A stretch of 64,000 bases of DNA from the NCBI GenBank assembly GCA_020205615.1, contig CM035160.1:125207605-125271604 (forward strand). Reading direction: 5' to 3'. Under the pieces are notes generated by a model, which worked only from the letters and a program-made list of their open reading frames with translations, was not told the DNA's origin and made no database searches. Made by a program: the position numbers and the translations under genes. Source of the DNA: Panax quinquefolius. Taxonomy: Eukaryota > Streptophyta > Magnoliopsida > Apiales > Araliaceae. Every line of letters begins with the position of its first letter. Positions within the stretch are counted from its first letter, which is position 1. Positions 11,811 through 22,734 of this stretch are shown piece by piece.

Positions 11811-12471
11811 TGTGACATCCCAAATTTTTAGAAATTATAAATGAGAATTTTATAAATAAAAGTATTATTTATGAGATATATTGGGTGTGAGTATGTGTAT
11901 GTCATATATCTTGTAGAATATGTGAATTAATGTGAAGAGAATGTTATATATTAATTTTAATATATATAAATATTTAATTGAATTATTTATTGAGTTAAAT
12001 AAATAAATTTTGTTTTGATTATAGAGTAATGTAATTAAGTGTAGCAGATTAATTAAATGAATATTTAGTATTTAATTTAATTAATATAATAATTTATGTT
12101 ATAGTTCTAATTTAATTGAGATAATTAAATTAGATGAGTTATCTGATGATTGTTACACAAAATTATAATTAACAAGTAAATATAATTATGTGACAATTTG
12201 ATGAGATTGATTGATGTTAAAATTATTGATTAATTAAATAATGAGTATTTGCCAAACATGGTCTTAGGCTTTTCAAGTTAAAATTGGTGTAACCTATGTA
12301 TTAACTAGTAATTAGTATATCTAATAATTACTAGGAGTTACATATATTATATATTACTAGTATTGTATATTATATGTATATACTACTGAGTTAGTATGTT
12401 AGTTTTAGAAAACAAACCAAAGAAAGAAGAAGAGAGTTAGAGAGTTGTAGGAGAAGAAGAAGAGGAAGAAA

Positions 12472-12535
12472 AAGAAGAAGAAGAAGAAGAAGAAGAAGAA
12501 GAAGAAGAAGAAGAAGAAGAAGAAGAAGAAGAAAA
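12472..12535 (+). repeat. AAG/GAA microsatellite
   Basis: About 20 uninterrupted AAG units in a longer purine-rich stretch (12420-12560) in the LTR. Such purine tracts are unstable in length. Confidence 0.92.
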
Positions 12536-13467
12536 GAATAAGAAGGGAAAGTTTTGAGAAGATAAAACAAGCCCCGTCATCATCATCTTCATCTCTCTCT
12601 TAAATTCATACTAATAAGGCTATAATCTAAATTCCTTGTTTTAATTATATTTTTATGTTTTTCATAATGTAGGATAATGATTATATAGAAGTTGTATTGA
12701 GAAATTGAGAGAGATTGAGAGAAATAGAGGAATTGAGATGAGCTAGAAGAAGAAGAAGAAAAAGCTAGAAGAAGGTAACTTCTAAACTCTTATTTAATCT
12801 TTATTTTTTGGGTAGATTTATGTTCTAGGGTAATAGATCATGCTTAATCTTGTTTGTATTGGTTTAATCTTGGATTATCAAGAATAAAACAAGAGGATTC
12901 AAGAAAGAAAATGAAATGGAAAGAAAATTTGAAGAACAAAATTCGTAGGTTTTGAGTAATTGTGGACATATCTTGTGAAATTCATATCTATGTGGGTATA
13001 ATGAGTTAGAAAGTGAGCCTTATATCAAATCGAAGATATGGAAGTAAGCTATATTCTGAAAGTGGAATCATATGAAAACTCTTAAATAGATTTCTTGAAA
13101 TGTACATTTTAGTAAAAGGCTGATACGAAGGAAAATAATCTATCCGGAAAATCAAAAGCTATTACGGTTTACGACTTTGGAAAATTTATATAAATTCGTG
13201 TGTTTTGAATCTGAAGAAACTTAAAACTGCAAAGTTGTAGATATGGAAGTTTACTAGCTGGAATCGCGTGATTGAGCCATTATATGGACCGGCTCATGTC
13301 TGAAATAAATTGTTTAGTAAGGATGTCCAGAAAATAAAATTTTCTACACTAGTTGATGAATTGCAGAATCTGGTTTAGATGGATAAGGGTCTGACTTTAA
13401 GGCCTAGATGAGGTTGTAGTACACTGAGTAAGGGTTAATTCTATATAATAAGGAACAATAACGGACA

Positions 13468-14851
13468 TGTAACGAAGGAGATACGTTAAAAACGAAAACA
13501 ACGTTTTGTTAATGAAATTGTGAAGATGAGTTTTATAATTATGTTTGAATTAAGATTTTGGGTGATGGTATATTTTGATGATTAAAAATATGTTTTGACA
13601 TATTTAATGAATATAGATATGTGTTATCATATTCTATGCATAATTAACGATTTAAGATCAAGAGTTGAGATAAGTTAATGTGTGCACATAACGTGCTCGA
13701 TAAAATGACTAACAGTAATAGTGTTTCTAAACTTTGGTATACAAAGTGTCTAACTAATAGCTAATATTGGATATCTAAGAATGAAAAGATGATAATACAA
13801 GAATAATAATGGAAAAAAAATTGAAAAGGGTAATTTTGATTTATGAAGGAAAATTAAACATGTAAACAATGTGTTGAATATGTATTTTGAAACCAAAGTG
13901 GTAAAATAAAATGGTGTGATATCGCACATTAAACTACAAGTGAGATAGTCTAGCATGTGTGGTGATGAAAATGAAAATAAAAGCAAAGTTGAATATAAAA
14001 TAGTTAGATGTCTATAAAGACATTATAAAGGATAATAAGATAAAGTAAGGTCTTAGAATAAATTTGACCATGAGATTGAGTATTGATTTTATTTATTATC
14101 AATCTCACATACAGTGTAGGTTGTGCAAGGACGCGAAGTATTAGCGTGTTGGTAAAACACTGGTAAAGGCAAGTTTTTCAGTTCTTTTTTGCTATGTGAA
14201 CTTGATGATGATCTTCTTTAAAATTTTAGTGTATGATGTATTATATATGTCAAAAGTATGAAATGTGAAAGTCAATCTATGACTATGATGATTGAACTAT
14301 GAATGTCGATTGAATAAGGAACTCAATCTTTATAGTTGTTATGTGAACTACAACATGTATGCTATGTTTGTTTTATGATTATTATTGTATGTTGAGCATG
14401 TTATTATGTGCTACGTGATGCATGAAAACTGTTAGATTTTGCTGAGCTGTCGAGCTCATTCTTGCAAATAACCATTTTTACAGATTCAAGAATTGAAGGT
14501 AACGCTACGTGCTACTTCATTGTTATGGATCACAAGTGATATATGAAGATTTAATATCCTAGCTAAGTTGTTATTCTTGTAAACCATGTCTAATGTTTCG
14601 AATAATGTATTAATGTTGAATTGTAATATTGATTTGCGAATGTAAACTATTGTAGTATTAAAATGATTCTGAGATATTTAGATGTAAAGGTTGAAGGTTT
14701 TGGGAACAAGGATAGTTTGTAATAGAAAATTTTAATTATTCCGCAAATTTCAATGGTTGTATTATCGTTTAATGATGTAAAATTAGAGGTTGAATGTATT
14801 ATTAACGACCGAAGTTGAGAATTAAATTGTATGAATTTTGGGGTCGTTACA
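13468..14851 (+). repeat. Solo LTR (copy B of the TGTAACGA family)
   Basis: A complete 1.38-kb copy of the LTR at 7598-8866, with no PBS after it and no purine tract before it, lying inside the LTR at 11811-15795. Flanks are GGACA on the left and AATTC on the right, so there is no target-site duplication. It holds about 120 bp (14055-14174) missing from copy A. Confidence 0.8.
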
Positions 14852-15797
14852 AATTCACCTTTCTACATTGAGCAAGTTCTCATTATTATTGATCAAGTCT
14901 GTTTCATTTTATTAAAGCCTATTAATCTTTCAAGCATGATGTTGTTATACAATACTTATTCTATTGTATACCTTTGAGAAATTATTCAAGTTAATTATTC
15001 AATTACTGTTAAACCTTGTTAGACTAGTGAACCCTTAATGATTCGACTAGTCCATAGTTGATGAGCGTTCTAAATTTTAGAACCCTTGATGAATTATCCA
15101 AACCAAACTTCCTTTGAGTGCGGACTCAAATGTCAAACTTAGATGAACAACCTGCGAAAGGATTTACTTATCGTTAAGCGTTAAGATATTAATGGACGTG
15201 ATGGTACTTTAAGAAATTTGATCCCAAGTCACGCAGTATAAAGGTCCATAGTCTTATATAGTATTAAAGGTTTCAAGTATAACCCTTGTTAACCTAGGAC
15301 ATAGTTCAAGGTCTTATGACCCTCAAAAATCTTTTGATTCTTGTTACTCATTCTTGATTCAAAAGTTGAACTTTTATTTCATAAGTCTTTGATTCTCTCG
15401 CATGTTATTATACATTGTTATTTCAATATTTTACTTGTGGTCAATAGTGCTCACTCTTGCGTAATAATAACATTGTAGTTAAGAACGAAAAGTACAACGA
15501 GCCTTCTACTAGTAAAGGCAAGGGCAAGGTTAACAAATGATGAAGACATGTATTTATGAGATGTTGAATTTATGTTATTAAGACTTATTAATTGTTTACG
15601 TTTCCGTACAGATGTTTAAGGTTAGTTTAACCTGGGATTGTATTTATTATTCGGATGTTATAACTCCATAAGGGGAGGATTTTATTTCTATCTATTTCAT
15701 GGTTTGCATTTATTATAGGTAGATAGATAGATGATATTTGTACAGTGAATACCAAATCATATGGAAATTAAGTACCTAGATTTGGGGGTGTCACAGG

Positions 15798-15810
15798 TTG
15801 GTATCAAAGT
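15798..15810 (+). promoter_or_regulatory. Primer-binding site of element 3
   Basis: TTGGTATCAAAGT, the initiator-methionine tRNA type, two bases after the LTR end at 15795. Confidence 0.87.
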
Positions 15811-16016
15811 TGTAGGTTATGAACCTTAGGTGGGGGAACAACCTTAGGTAATAGCCTTATAGAAAGAACATAGTGATGGAAAACTCTTATCGAGTTCTAG
15901 GAAATGAATTTTTATAATTCATTGAAGATAATAAAAGACTTTATGTGGTTATGTGTTAAATTATGTGCTCACTAGTACGACTTAGTAACTAAAACTCAAA
16001 ATTTTGTTGTAAGGAT

Positions 16017-16770
16017 GTCGGAGGAACTAGTCGAGCAGGGGAGGAGGAACCCTGAGTACCTACAGTACCTATAGAGGAGGAGCCCAGAGACATTCATGTC
16101 GTTAGGGAACAATTGGTACAGAGGGAGTCATCTCCATTGATCACCGTTGTTGGTCAGGAGCATGAACCTGAGACTGATCTTGGGAAGGATCCTGAGGAGG
16201 AATTTGAAGAGGAATAGGAAGAAGAGAAGTTTCCACAGCACTCCATTTATGCTGAGATGTACGACGCATTATACGACCGTAACGTAGAGTTACGAGATGA
16301 TGTACATGATCTGACTAAGCGGGCTATTATTCAGCAGATTACTCTAGAGCAGAAGGAGAGGGAGATTTCGACTCTTCACTCACGACTGGGAAATGTAGAA
16401 TGGGATTTGGTCCACGAGAAGGGTCAAACCAAAGATAAGACTGAGGAGATAGAGAAGTTGAAGAAGGAACTGAAGGAAAGCTCTGAAAGGCTGATCATAG
16501 CAGAGGAAGGCTGGTTAAGAGAGTCACGTCATGCTGATCTTGCAGAAAAGGATGGTCGTGCAAAGAAGACGAAGCTTGGGGAGACATACTCTACACTTAA
16601 TCATGCAATAGATGTGGCCCAGGATCAAGTTTTGAGATACCCCATCCAGTTGAAGGACTTCCATCGTACATGCGGGATCGCAGGACGATGTCTCGCATCA
16701 TGGAAGAGGAGCGTAGCAAGGATATTCAGTGCCTTGACAGACAGTGATAGAATTTGTTTACTTATGTGAT
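16017..16770 (+). pseudogene. Extra coiled-coil ORF upstream of gag in element 3
   Basis: This is not a standard Ty3/gypsy product and I do not know its function. An ATG at 16017 (MSEELVEQGRR) is in a different frame from an acidic stretch (EEEFEEE) that meets a TAG at 16216. The long open part is 16257-16769, about 170 residues starting MYDALYDRNVEL. It is very rich in Glu, Lys, Arg and Leu with heptad-like spacing, for example KTEEIEKLKKELKESSERL, so a coiled coil is likely. A frameshift near 16650 seems to displace the true end: in another frame I read MRDRRTMSRIMEEERSKDI. It lies between leader and gag, as additional ORFs do in some plant retrotransposons. Confidence 0.6.
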
Positions 16771-17038
16771 AAACTTATCTAGTACTTAGATGTAAATTTC
16801 GATGTGGTTATGAACAAAGGAATATTTTAAATATTTTAAATCATGTGGATTCTTTATCTCAAGATAGTTGATGTAAATAGCAGTGATGTTATCATTTAAT
16901 GTAAAACTTTTGATTTGAATGAATATATATCAAGTTGTTGAGATAATGTGTTAATTAATTATATTAAATTATTGAGTTAAGTCTTAACTATTTAGAGAAT
17001 TTAATAGAGATTTAATAAGCATATATTTTAATAGATAT
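16771..17038 (+). other. AT-rich spacer between the coiled-coil ORF and gag
   Basis: I see no coding or recognisable regulatory element here; ATG of gag follows at 17039. Confidence 0.6.
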
Positions 17039-18145
17039 ATGCCGCCAAGAAGAAGACAACAACGTCAACCAGCTCAGGAAGAGTCTACAAATAACAATAA
17101 TAAGGCCAATGTTAATCCTGTTCAGCAATTGGTCAACTTGCTGACTGGAGCAATGAATAATCAACCTCAAGCTCCACCAAATACTACGTTTAAAGATTTC
17201 AAGGCGGTGGGACCACCAGAGTTTAAAGGTTCCATGAACCTGATCGAGGCTCAAACGTGGGTTATGGAGATGGAGAAGGTTTTCGACATTGCTAGGGTTA
17301 GAGAAGACCAGAAGACCGTTTTTGCAACATTTATGCTGAAGTCTGAAGCTAGCTATTGGTGGCAAGCAAACAAAGTTCGTGGAGGTGAAGGTGTAATTAC
17401 TTAGGAGATATTTAAAGAGATGTTTTTTGAGATGTATTTCCCGACTAGCTTACAGAACCAGATGGAGGTTCAATTTCTGGAATTGAAGCAGGGGAATGTG
17501 TTCGTACCTGATTTTGTGGCAAAATTCAATGAGTTAGCTAGGTTCGCCCCGTATCAAGTTCACACAGATAAAAGAAAGGCGAGGTGGTTTGAACAAGGTC
17601 TGAAGCCTTGGGTTTATATTAAAGTATCAATCTTTTAGATAAACACTTTTGCTGGAGTACTGGAAAAGGCCATCCTCACAGAAGGTGGAAGCAATGCGGT
17701 GACCAAGTACAATCAAGATCAGAAGAAGAAGAAGACTGAAAGTGAAGGAAATAATAAGACTAGTGGAAGTGGCACAGCAGGTGGTAATTTTAATTAGAAG
17801 AAAAGGTGGAATGACAACTCATCATCGGGAAATCAACAAGGAAGTTAGAAGAAAAGAATCGAAGCATGCCCGACTTGTGGGAAAGCTCATATGGGAGTTT
17901 GTATGAAGGAAAAAAGAGTGTGCTATAATTGTGGTCAAGAAGGCCACATAACACCTAACTGTCCTAACCCAAAGAAGGGTGCTTGCTTCACTTGTGGTTC
18001 AAAGGACCATCTGGCAAGAGACTGTCCTAAGAAGGGATCGGGAGGGACAGGACCAGGAGGAAACCAGGGAAATAACAGTGGAAACGCCTTGACTATCACC
18101 GGACCAACCACAACGAACCGACCGACCGCCAGGACTTTCAACATA
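17039..18145 (+). pseudogene. Gag with two zinc knuckles, element 3
   Basis: The start at 17039 (MPPRRRQQRQ) is a typical Tekay Gag N-terminus. One frame runs from here through protease and holds four in-frame TAG stops (17402, 17636, 17795, 17846). Landmarks are FKAVGPPEFKG, the retrotransposon Gag core (FATFMLKSEASYWW, then FFEMYFPTSLQNQ) and ARWFEQGLKPW. There are two zinc knuckles: CYNCGQEGHITPNC and CFTCGSKDHLARDC, preceded by a degenerate CPTCGKAH. Each stop fits one transition: TGG to TAG at 17402, and CAG to TAG at the other three. The reading frame is otherwise well preserved. Confidence 0.88.
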
Positions 18146-18690
18146 ATGGTGCATGATGCAGTTCAGTCTCGTGATGTGGTGTCAGGTATCATTCCGATCA
18201 ATAAAATTAATGCGTATGTTTTATTTGATTCGGGTGCTACTTGTTCCTTTATATCCGATGACTTTGCTAAGAATTTAGATTTGCCTAAGGATGAATTGGA
18301 ATACCCCATGAACATAAAAATTGCGAATAGAGAAATAATCCCTGTTAAGTACATACATAAGAACTGTAGAGTGGATATTAAGGGTAATATCATGAACGTA
18401 GATCTTATCCCTATTCGAATTGGGGAATTTGACGTTATTTTGGGAATGGTGGTTATTCAATTATGGGGTACGTAATTGATTGCCAAAGAAGCGTATCAAC
18501 CTTATGACTCCGTCGAAAGGTTGTGTTTTATAGTAACAAATCGCTGAACAAAGCAAGTTGTCTGACGATTATGCAAGCGAGGAAGTTGTTAAGACAGTAC
18601 GTAGGATATTTAGTTTACATAGTCGACAGTCGTAAAGAGAATCCTAAAGTAGAGGAGATACCGATTGTGAGAGACTTAATACAGATTTCC
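18146..18690 (+). pseudogene. Aspartic protease and protease-RT linker, element 3
   Basis: It continues in the Gag frame. The active-site triad region reads LFDSGATCSFIS, close to the plant DSGATHSF consensus with His replaced by Cys, so the aspartate is intact. It ends near FDVILGM, where family members have GMDWL. The frame shifts at about 18470 to one carrying KSLNKASCLTIMQARKLL and VEEIPIVRDL (18523-18680), the usual linker before RT, then returns at about 18690 to the original frame ([16 protein letters not shown]). Confidence 0.85.
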
Positions 18691-19400
18691 AAACGATTTT
18701 CCAGGACTTCCGCCAGATAGAGAAGTTAATTTTGTGATCGATTTGGCGCCAGGAACCGCTCCAATATCGAAAGCACTATACCGAATGGCACCAGTAGAGA
18801 TGAAAGAATTAATGGTACAATTACAAGAATTATTGGACAAGAAGTACATTCAACCGAGCGTATCGCCGTGGGGAGCGCCAGTGTTATTTGTGAAAAAGAA
18901 GGACGGATCGATGCGGCTCTACATTGACTACAGAGAACTGAGTAAGGTCATGATTAAGAACAGATATCCATTACCGAGTATCAATGATCTGTTTGATCAA
19001 TTGAAGGGAGAAAAATATTTTTCTAAGATACATTTGAGAAGTGGTTATCATCAATTGAAGGTGAGACCAGAGGATGTACTGAAGACATCATTCAGAACAC
19101 GATATGGTCACTAAATTTTTTTACTAATGTCGTTTGGTCTGACGAATGCTCCTGCAGCATTTATGGGACTAATGAATGGTGTGTTCAAGCCGTTTTTGGA
19201 CAAAATCGTAGTGGTATTTATAGACGATATTTTGGTTTACTCAAAAACTAAGGAAGAACATGAAGATCATTTGAGATTAACGTTGGAAGTATTGAGAAGG
19301 GAGAAGTTGTATGCCAAGTTTTTGAAATGCGAATTTTGGATCGAGCGAGTGCAATTTCTTGGGCACGTGATCGATAAAATGGAATTTCGATGAGATCCAT
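18691..19400 (+). pseudogene. Reverse transcriptase, element 3
   Basis: It contains [55 protein letters not shown] and the catalytic box [12 protein letters not shown]. Positions 18734-19114 and 19127-19393 lie in one frame, with a TAA at 19112. One catalytic aspartate appears lost: the family motif SKIDLRSGYH reads [10 protein letters not shown] (GAT to CAT) near 19028-19045. Another stop follows HVIDKMEFR at 19391. The domain order and length are normal for a chromovirus. Confidence 0.9.
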
Positions 19401-19683
19401 CAAAGTTGAAGCCGTAATTAATCGGGATCACCGAGGGCGCCCGTCGAATCTGAAGTTTTCTTGGATTGGCAGGATATTACAGAAGATTCATACAAGACTT
19501 TTCCAAGATCGCAACTCCTCTAACGAATTTAACTCGAAAAGCTGTGAAATTCGTTTAGACGGAGAAGTGTGAGGAAAGCTTTCAAGAATTGAAGAAGAGG
19601 TTAAGTACAGCACCTGTGTCATCTCTTCCGGACGATATAGGAAATTTTGTTGTTTATACTGATGCGTCGCATAAAGGACTTGG
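19401..19683 (+). pseudogene. RT-RNase H connection and first bases of RNase H, element 3
   Basis: In shifting frames I read [19 protein letters not shown] and CEESFQELKKRL, then VVYTDASHKGLG with the first RNase H aspartate. The domain is cut there by the Tat-A LTR at 19684. Confidence 0.82.
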
Positions 19684-20585
19684 TGTAGACACTCGAAATT
19701 TTCTGTACACCTGTCACTAACATTGCAGGAGGACAGATTCATCTTTTAAGAGGAAACCCTAAAAGACAATCCATATCCATACCGGATACTACCGAAAGTT
19801 CAGCATCAACCCCAGAGCACACACTGGGAATAACAATTCCAACCTCAGAGATAACCCCGAGGCGTGGAGATCTAATACCGAAACACACACTGGAGAAGAC
19901 CGATTAATCTTGGAGATAACCCCAAGGTATCCAGTCTCAGTCCCAACCATGGGAATAGCCACCAACCTTGGTGATAACCCCAAGGAATGTAGTTTCAGCG
20001 ATAACCCCGGAAATGCTTGTTTCAAATGCGACCAGCTTCAATCTCAATGCTCACAATTAGATACGCTGTACCAACCCGACGATAACATCGTGAAGAAAAG
20101 CACACCTCAAAGATGACAATGAGGACCATCAACAAATTACAGCAGTCCAATCTCAGCGAAGCCTGAGCAACGTCTGCTTTATCAGTCCAATCTGACGATA
20201 ACACCGGTGAGGGGCAACATCGTCATCTCGCCAACACTATGCCATGCCACGTCGTCTCAACATCTCCACACAATGATGTCCCACAAGACTAACCAATCCC
20301 AAGTGACTATTGTGTGGGGTAACGGATGAATGTTGAAGCTTGAAGATAAGAGGGCATCGTCCCATCTTCAATGACTTCGTACAAACTCTAGTTCCATGCC
20401 ATTGTACAATTCTTGACAACGGCGGTCCAAAATAGGTCCTGTATACCTCAAACGGATGCCCGAATTGCACTTCTGAAAGTCCGAGTGGACATTACAGTGC
20501 CTGAGTGCACGTACTTCGAGACGACCTGACCCAAAAAACCTGGGCCCACCCGGGTTGCCTCTGGTACACCTGCTACTAAATTATC

Positions 20586-20593
20586 TATAAATA
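20586..20593 (+). promoter_or_regulatory. TATA box of the Tat-A LTR
   Basis: CTATAAATAGAGGG, identical in the two Tat-B LTRs (32049 and 47998) and followed in all three by a conserved GGCTTGG..., CATTTTGCAAG. This conservation supports a core promoter with transcription starting about 30 bp downstream. Confidence 0.75.
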
Positions 20594-20904
20594 GAGGGCT
20601 TGGGCTGCCCATTTTGCAAGAGAAAAAGGCGAGGAAGCCCTGCCCAATTTGTTCTGCACTCACCCCATGCAGTGTACTTTCCCCTTTTAAACACCTATGA
20701 GCTCATATATAGCCTCTTTTGTACCTACAAAAGCCAGTGTTTACCCACTCTAAAGATATAGAAGTCTTCTTTGGCAGTCAGCTGTAAGCCTTCTCACACA
20801 CTTTAGAGTCTTTCTTTTCATCTCTGCACACACCTTTCTACACGTTGAGAGTCGTGTTGCTTGCTTTTGCCCGGACTTTGGTCCGTGGTTTCATTTCAGT
20901 CTGT

Positions 20905-20946
20905 ATATATACATATATTATATATATATATATATATTTATTTATT

Positions 20947-20997
<51 letters not shown>

Positions 20998-21153
20998 ATA
21001 TTTATATATATATTGACTAACATTATCGAGTTATGCCTCGATTGAGCCTGAACTTGATGCGGGCGTTTATTTGCTTTAATATATATATATATTAATCGTG
21101 TGTCGAACTTTGTTCGATGAGCCTGAACTTGATGCTGCAGGTGCGTTTACTAC

Positions 21154-21195
<42 letters not shown>

Positions 21196-21263
21196 TTATA
21201 TATATTAATCGTGTGTCGAACTTTGTTCGATGAGCCTGAACTTTATCCAAGTGCGTTTATCGC

Positions 21264-21295
<32 letters not shown>

Positions 21296-21350
21296 ACTGT
21301 GTGTTGAACTTTGTTCGATGAGCCTAGACTTGATGCAGTGCGTTTACTAC

Positions 21351-21397
<47 letters not shown>

Positions 21398-21475
21398 CTG
21401 TGGTCTAACTCATTCGATGAGCCCAGATTTTACATCCTGCATTTAGTTGCTTATATATATATATATATATATAAT
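20905..21475 (+). repeat. TA microsatellites interleaved with a 90-bp-class tandem module
   Basis: Five units each combine a TA run with a 50 to 60-bp core reading GTGTGTCGAACTTTGTTCGA then TGAGCCTGAACTT and GTGCGTTTA. The core holds a perfect hairpin, TCGAAC-TTT-GTTCGA, at 21103-21117 and 21216-21230. Other units are degenerate. Confidence 0.82.
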
Positions 21476-21760
21476 TAGTCCCACAGAGTTTACTTTGTGG
21501 TGGTTGATCATTTATTACAACTTTATTTACGTTTTGTCCTCGCTCGAGTTTACTTAAGTGGCGCTTGATCGCTTTATACGACTTTTTATTTACATTTTTT
21601 CCCTTTGAGTTTCCTTCTGGCGGTTGGACCGTATTTACGACTTTATTTACGTTTAAATCCCGCTTTGGAGTTTCCTCCGTATGGCGGTTGATAGCTTTTA
21701 CGACTTTATTTACATTTTCGATCCCCGTGGAGGTGCTTCGTGGTTGGTGATCATGTTCAG
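21476..21760 (+). repeat. 55 to 60-bp tandem module in the Tat-A LTR
   Basis: About five units of the pattern GAGTTTACTTCGTGGCG, GTTGATCGCTTT, ACGACTTTATTTAC. The same module is found at 32585-32820 and 48450-48670 in Tat-B with fewer or diverged units. Confidence 0.8.
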
Positions 21761-21795
<35 letters not shown>

Positions 21796-22607
21796 TTCTG
21801 CCTTTTATATATATATTTGCTTACTTTCTTTCATACAAATTACATTATTCTGTGCCTAGGAATCATGTGTTCATAGATTCATCCCATTGAATCTAGATTC
21901 TTGTTCCGTGATGGACATTTTCAAATTTAAAGCGACTTGTAAATCATTCTGCGTTATTCTAATTTCCTAGATTCGGTTCCGTGATGGACATTTTCAATTG
22001 TAAGCTCCACATTATTTTCGTCTTTGATGCCTCTCGCATCTCATCAAATAAAATCAATCAAGTTCAACACTTAATAAAATGGGAGTGTACCAGTCTCAAT
22101 TACTATTTAGCATCAGGGTTTGAAAATCCTCTTTTATAAAACATCACTGCTATATCTTGCTAAAAATTGAATTTTTACAGAAATTCAAACCTTGTGTATA
22201 TAGGTGTGAACGATGCCTCGCACTACTTTCAAATAATAGCACATTGACCCAGACACACACACATTCAGATAGTAGTTTCTTGAAAGAGGCGGTCACCGTG
22301 GTAACACGGATGTCGGGGGGTGCCTAACACCTTCCCCTCGCATAACCAAGTCCCCTGGACCCTAATGAATCTCGGTTTCAATGACTTCGTTTAGCGATGT
22401 CACATCATTTGGGTCAATGTGCAAACCTTTTCTCGGTTACATTGGTACAACCATTTAAAAAACCAACTGGCGACTCTTAAACAGTCCCATCATCGACATT
22501 ATACATGTCGGACCTTTTTCACTTGTTTTTTCAAACAAACTCACCTAAAATGAGAACACCAAAGAACAAGTAACAGAAAGGGACATCTAAAAATCCCGAT
22601 GTTGACA

Positions 22608-22627
22608 GGTGGCGTCTCTACTAGGGA
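22608..22627 (+). promoter_or_regulatory. Primer-binding site of Tat-A (tRNA-Arg-like)
   Basis: GGTGGCGTCTCTACTAGGGA follows the LTR. Plant Tat/Ogre-type elements commonly use a TGGCGACTC... PBS attributed to tRNA-Arg. The match here has several changes, so the tRNA identity is from family knowledge. Confidence 0.65.
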
Positions 22628-22734
22628 TACCAGTAAGAGGACTTAAGCCACTATTTCAATCTTTTCAAAACTGTTATCTGCTTGTGTGTGGATGTTGCAT
22701 TTACATCTGATGAATGTGTACAAATGCAATTCCT

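Larger units (their letters stand above)
11811..15795 (+). repeat. LTR of Tekay element 3, interrupted by a solo LTR
   Basis: The edges are TGTGACATCCC and GGGGGTGTCACA, giving terminal inverted repeats TGTGACA/TGTCACA. Without the insertion at 13468-14851 it is about 2.6 kb. It has a purine tract on its left and a PBS on its right, so one LTR acts as the 3' LTR of the left region and the 5' LTR of the right one. It contains an AAG microsatellite and no coding sequence. Confidence 0.78.
15796..19683 (+). mobile_element. Internal region of Tekay element 3, truncated in RNase H
   Basis: The order is PBS, leader, coiled-coil ORF, gag, protease, RT, first bases of RNase H. It stops at 19683, within the motif YTDASHKGLG, where the Tat-A LTR begins. 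RNase H, integrase and chromodomain are not found further right, so they were lost when the later insertions accumulated or lie outside the window. Confidence 0.82.
19684..22607 (+). repeat. 5' LTR of Tat-A
   Basis: It starts TGTAGACACTCGAAATTTTC and ends CCCGATGTTGACA. The two Tat-B LTRs (31244-33637, 47231-49481) start and end the same way. It has a TATA box, two tandem modules and many TA runs. It is longer than the others (2.92 against 2.39 and 2.25 kb) mainly because of extra TA-rich units. Confidence 0.88.

Noticed and set aside
7598..14851. LTR copies A and B as the two LTRs of one intact element
   Set aside because: There is no purine tract before B, the outer flanks (CGAAA, AATTC) do not match, and another element's LTR start lies between them.
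16257..16769. Host coiled-coil gene exon
   Set aside because: It lies between the PBS/leader and gag of a retrotransposon in the same strand and no splice sites or neighbouring exons are evident; kept as an element ORF.
20845..21045. Open frame of alternating Ile and Tyr, resembling a membrane protein
   Set aside because: It is the translation of a TA microsatellite; similar frames at 5687-5887, 21681-21890, 32507-32812 and 48257-48544 have the same cause.
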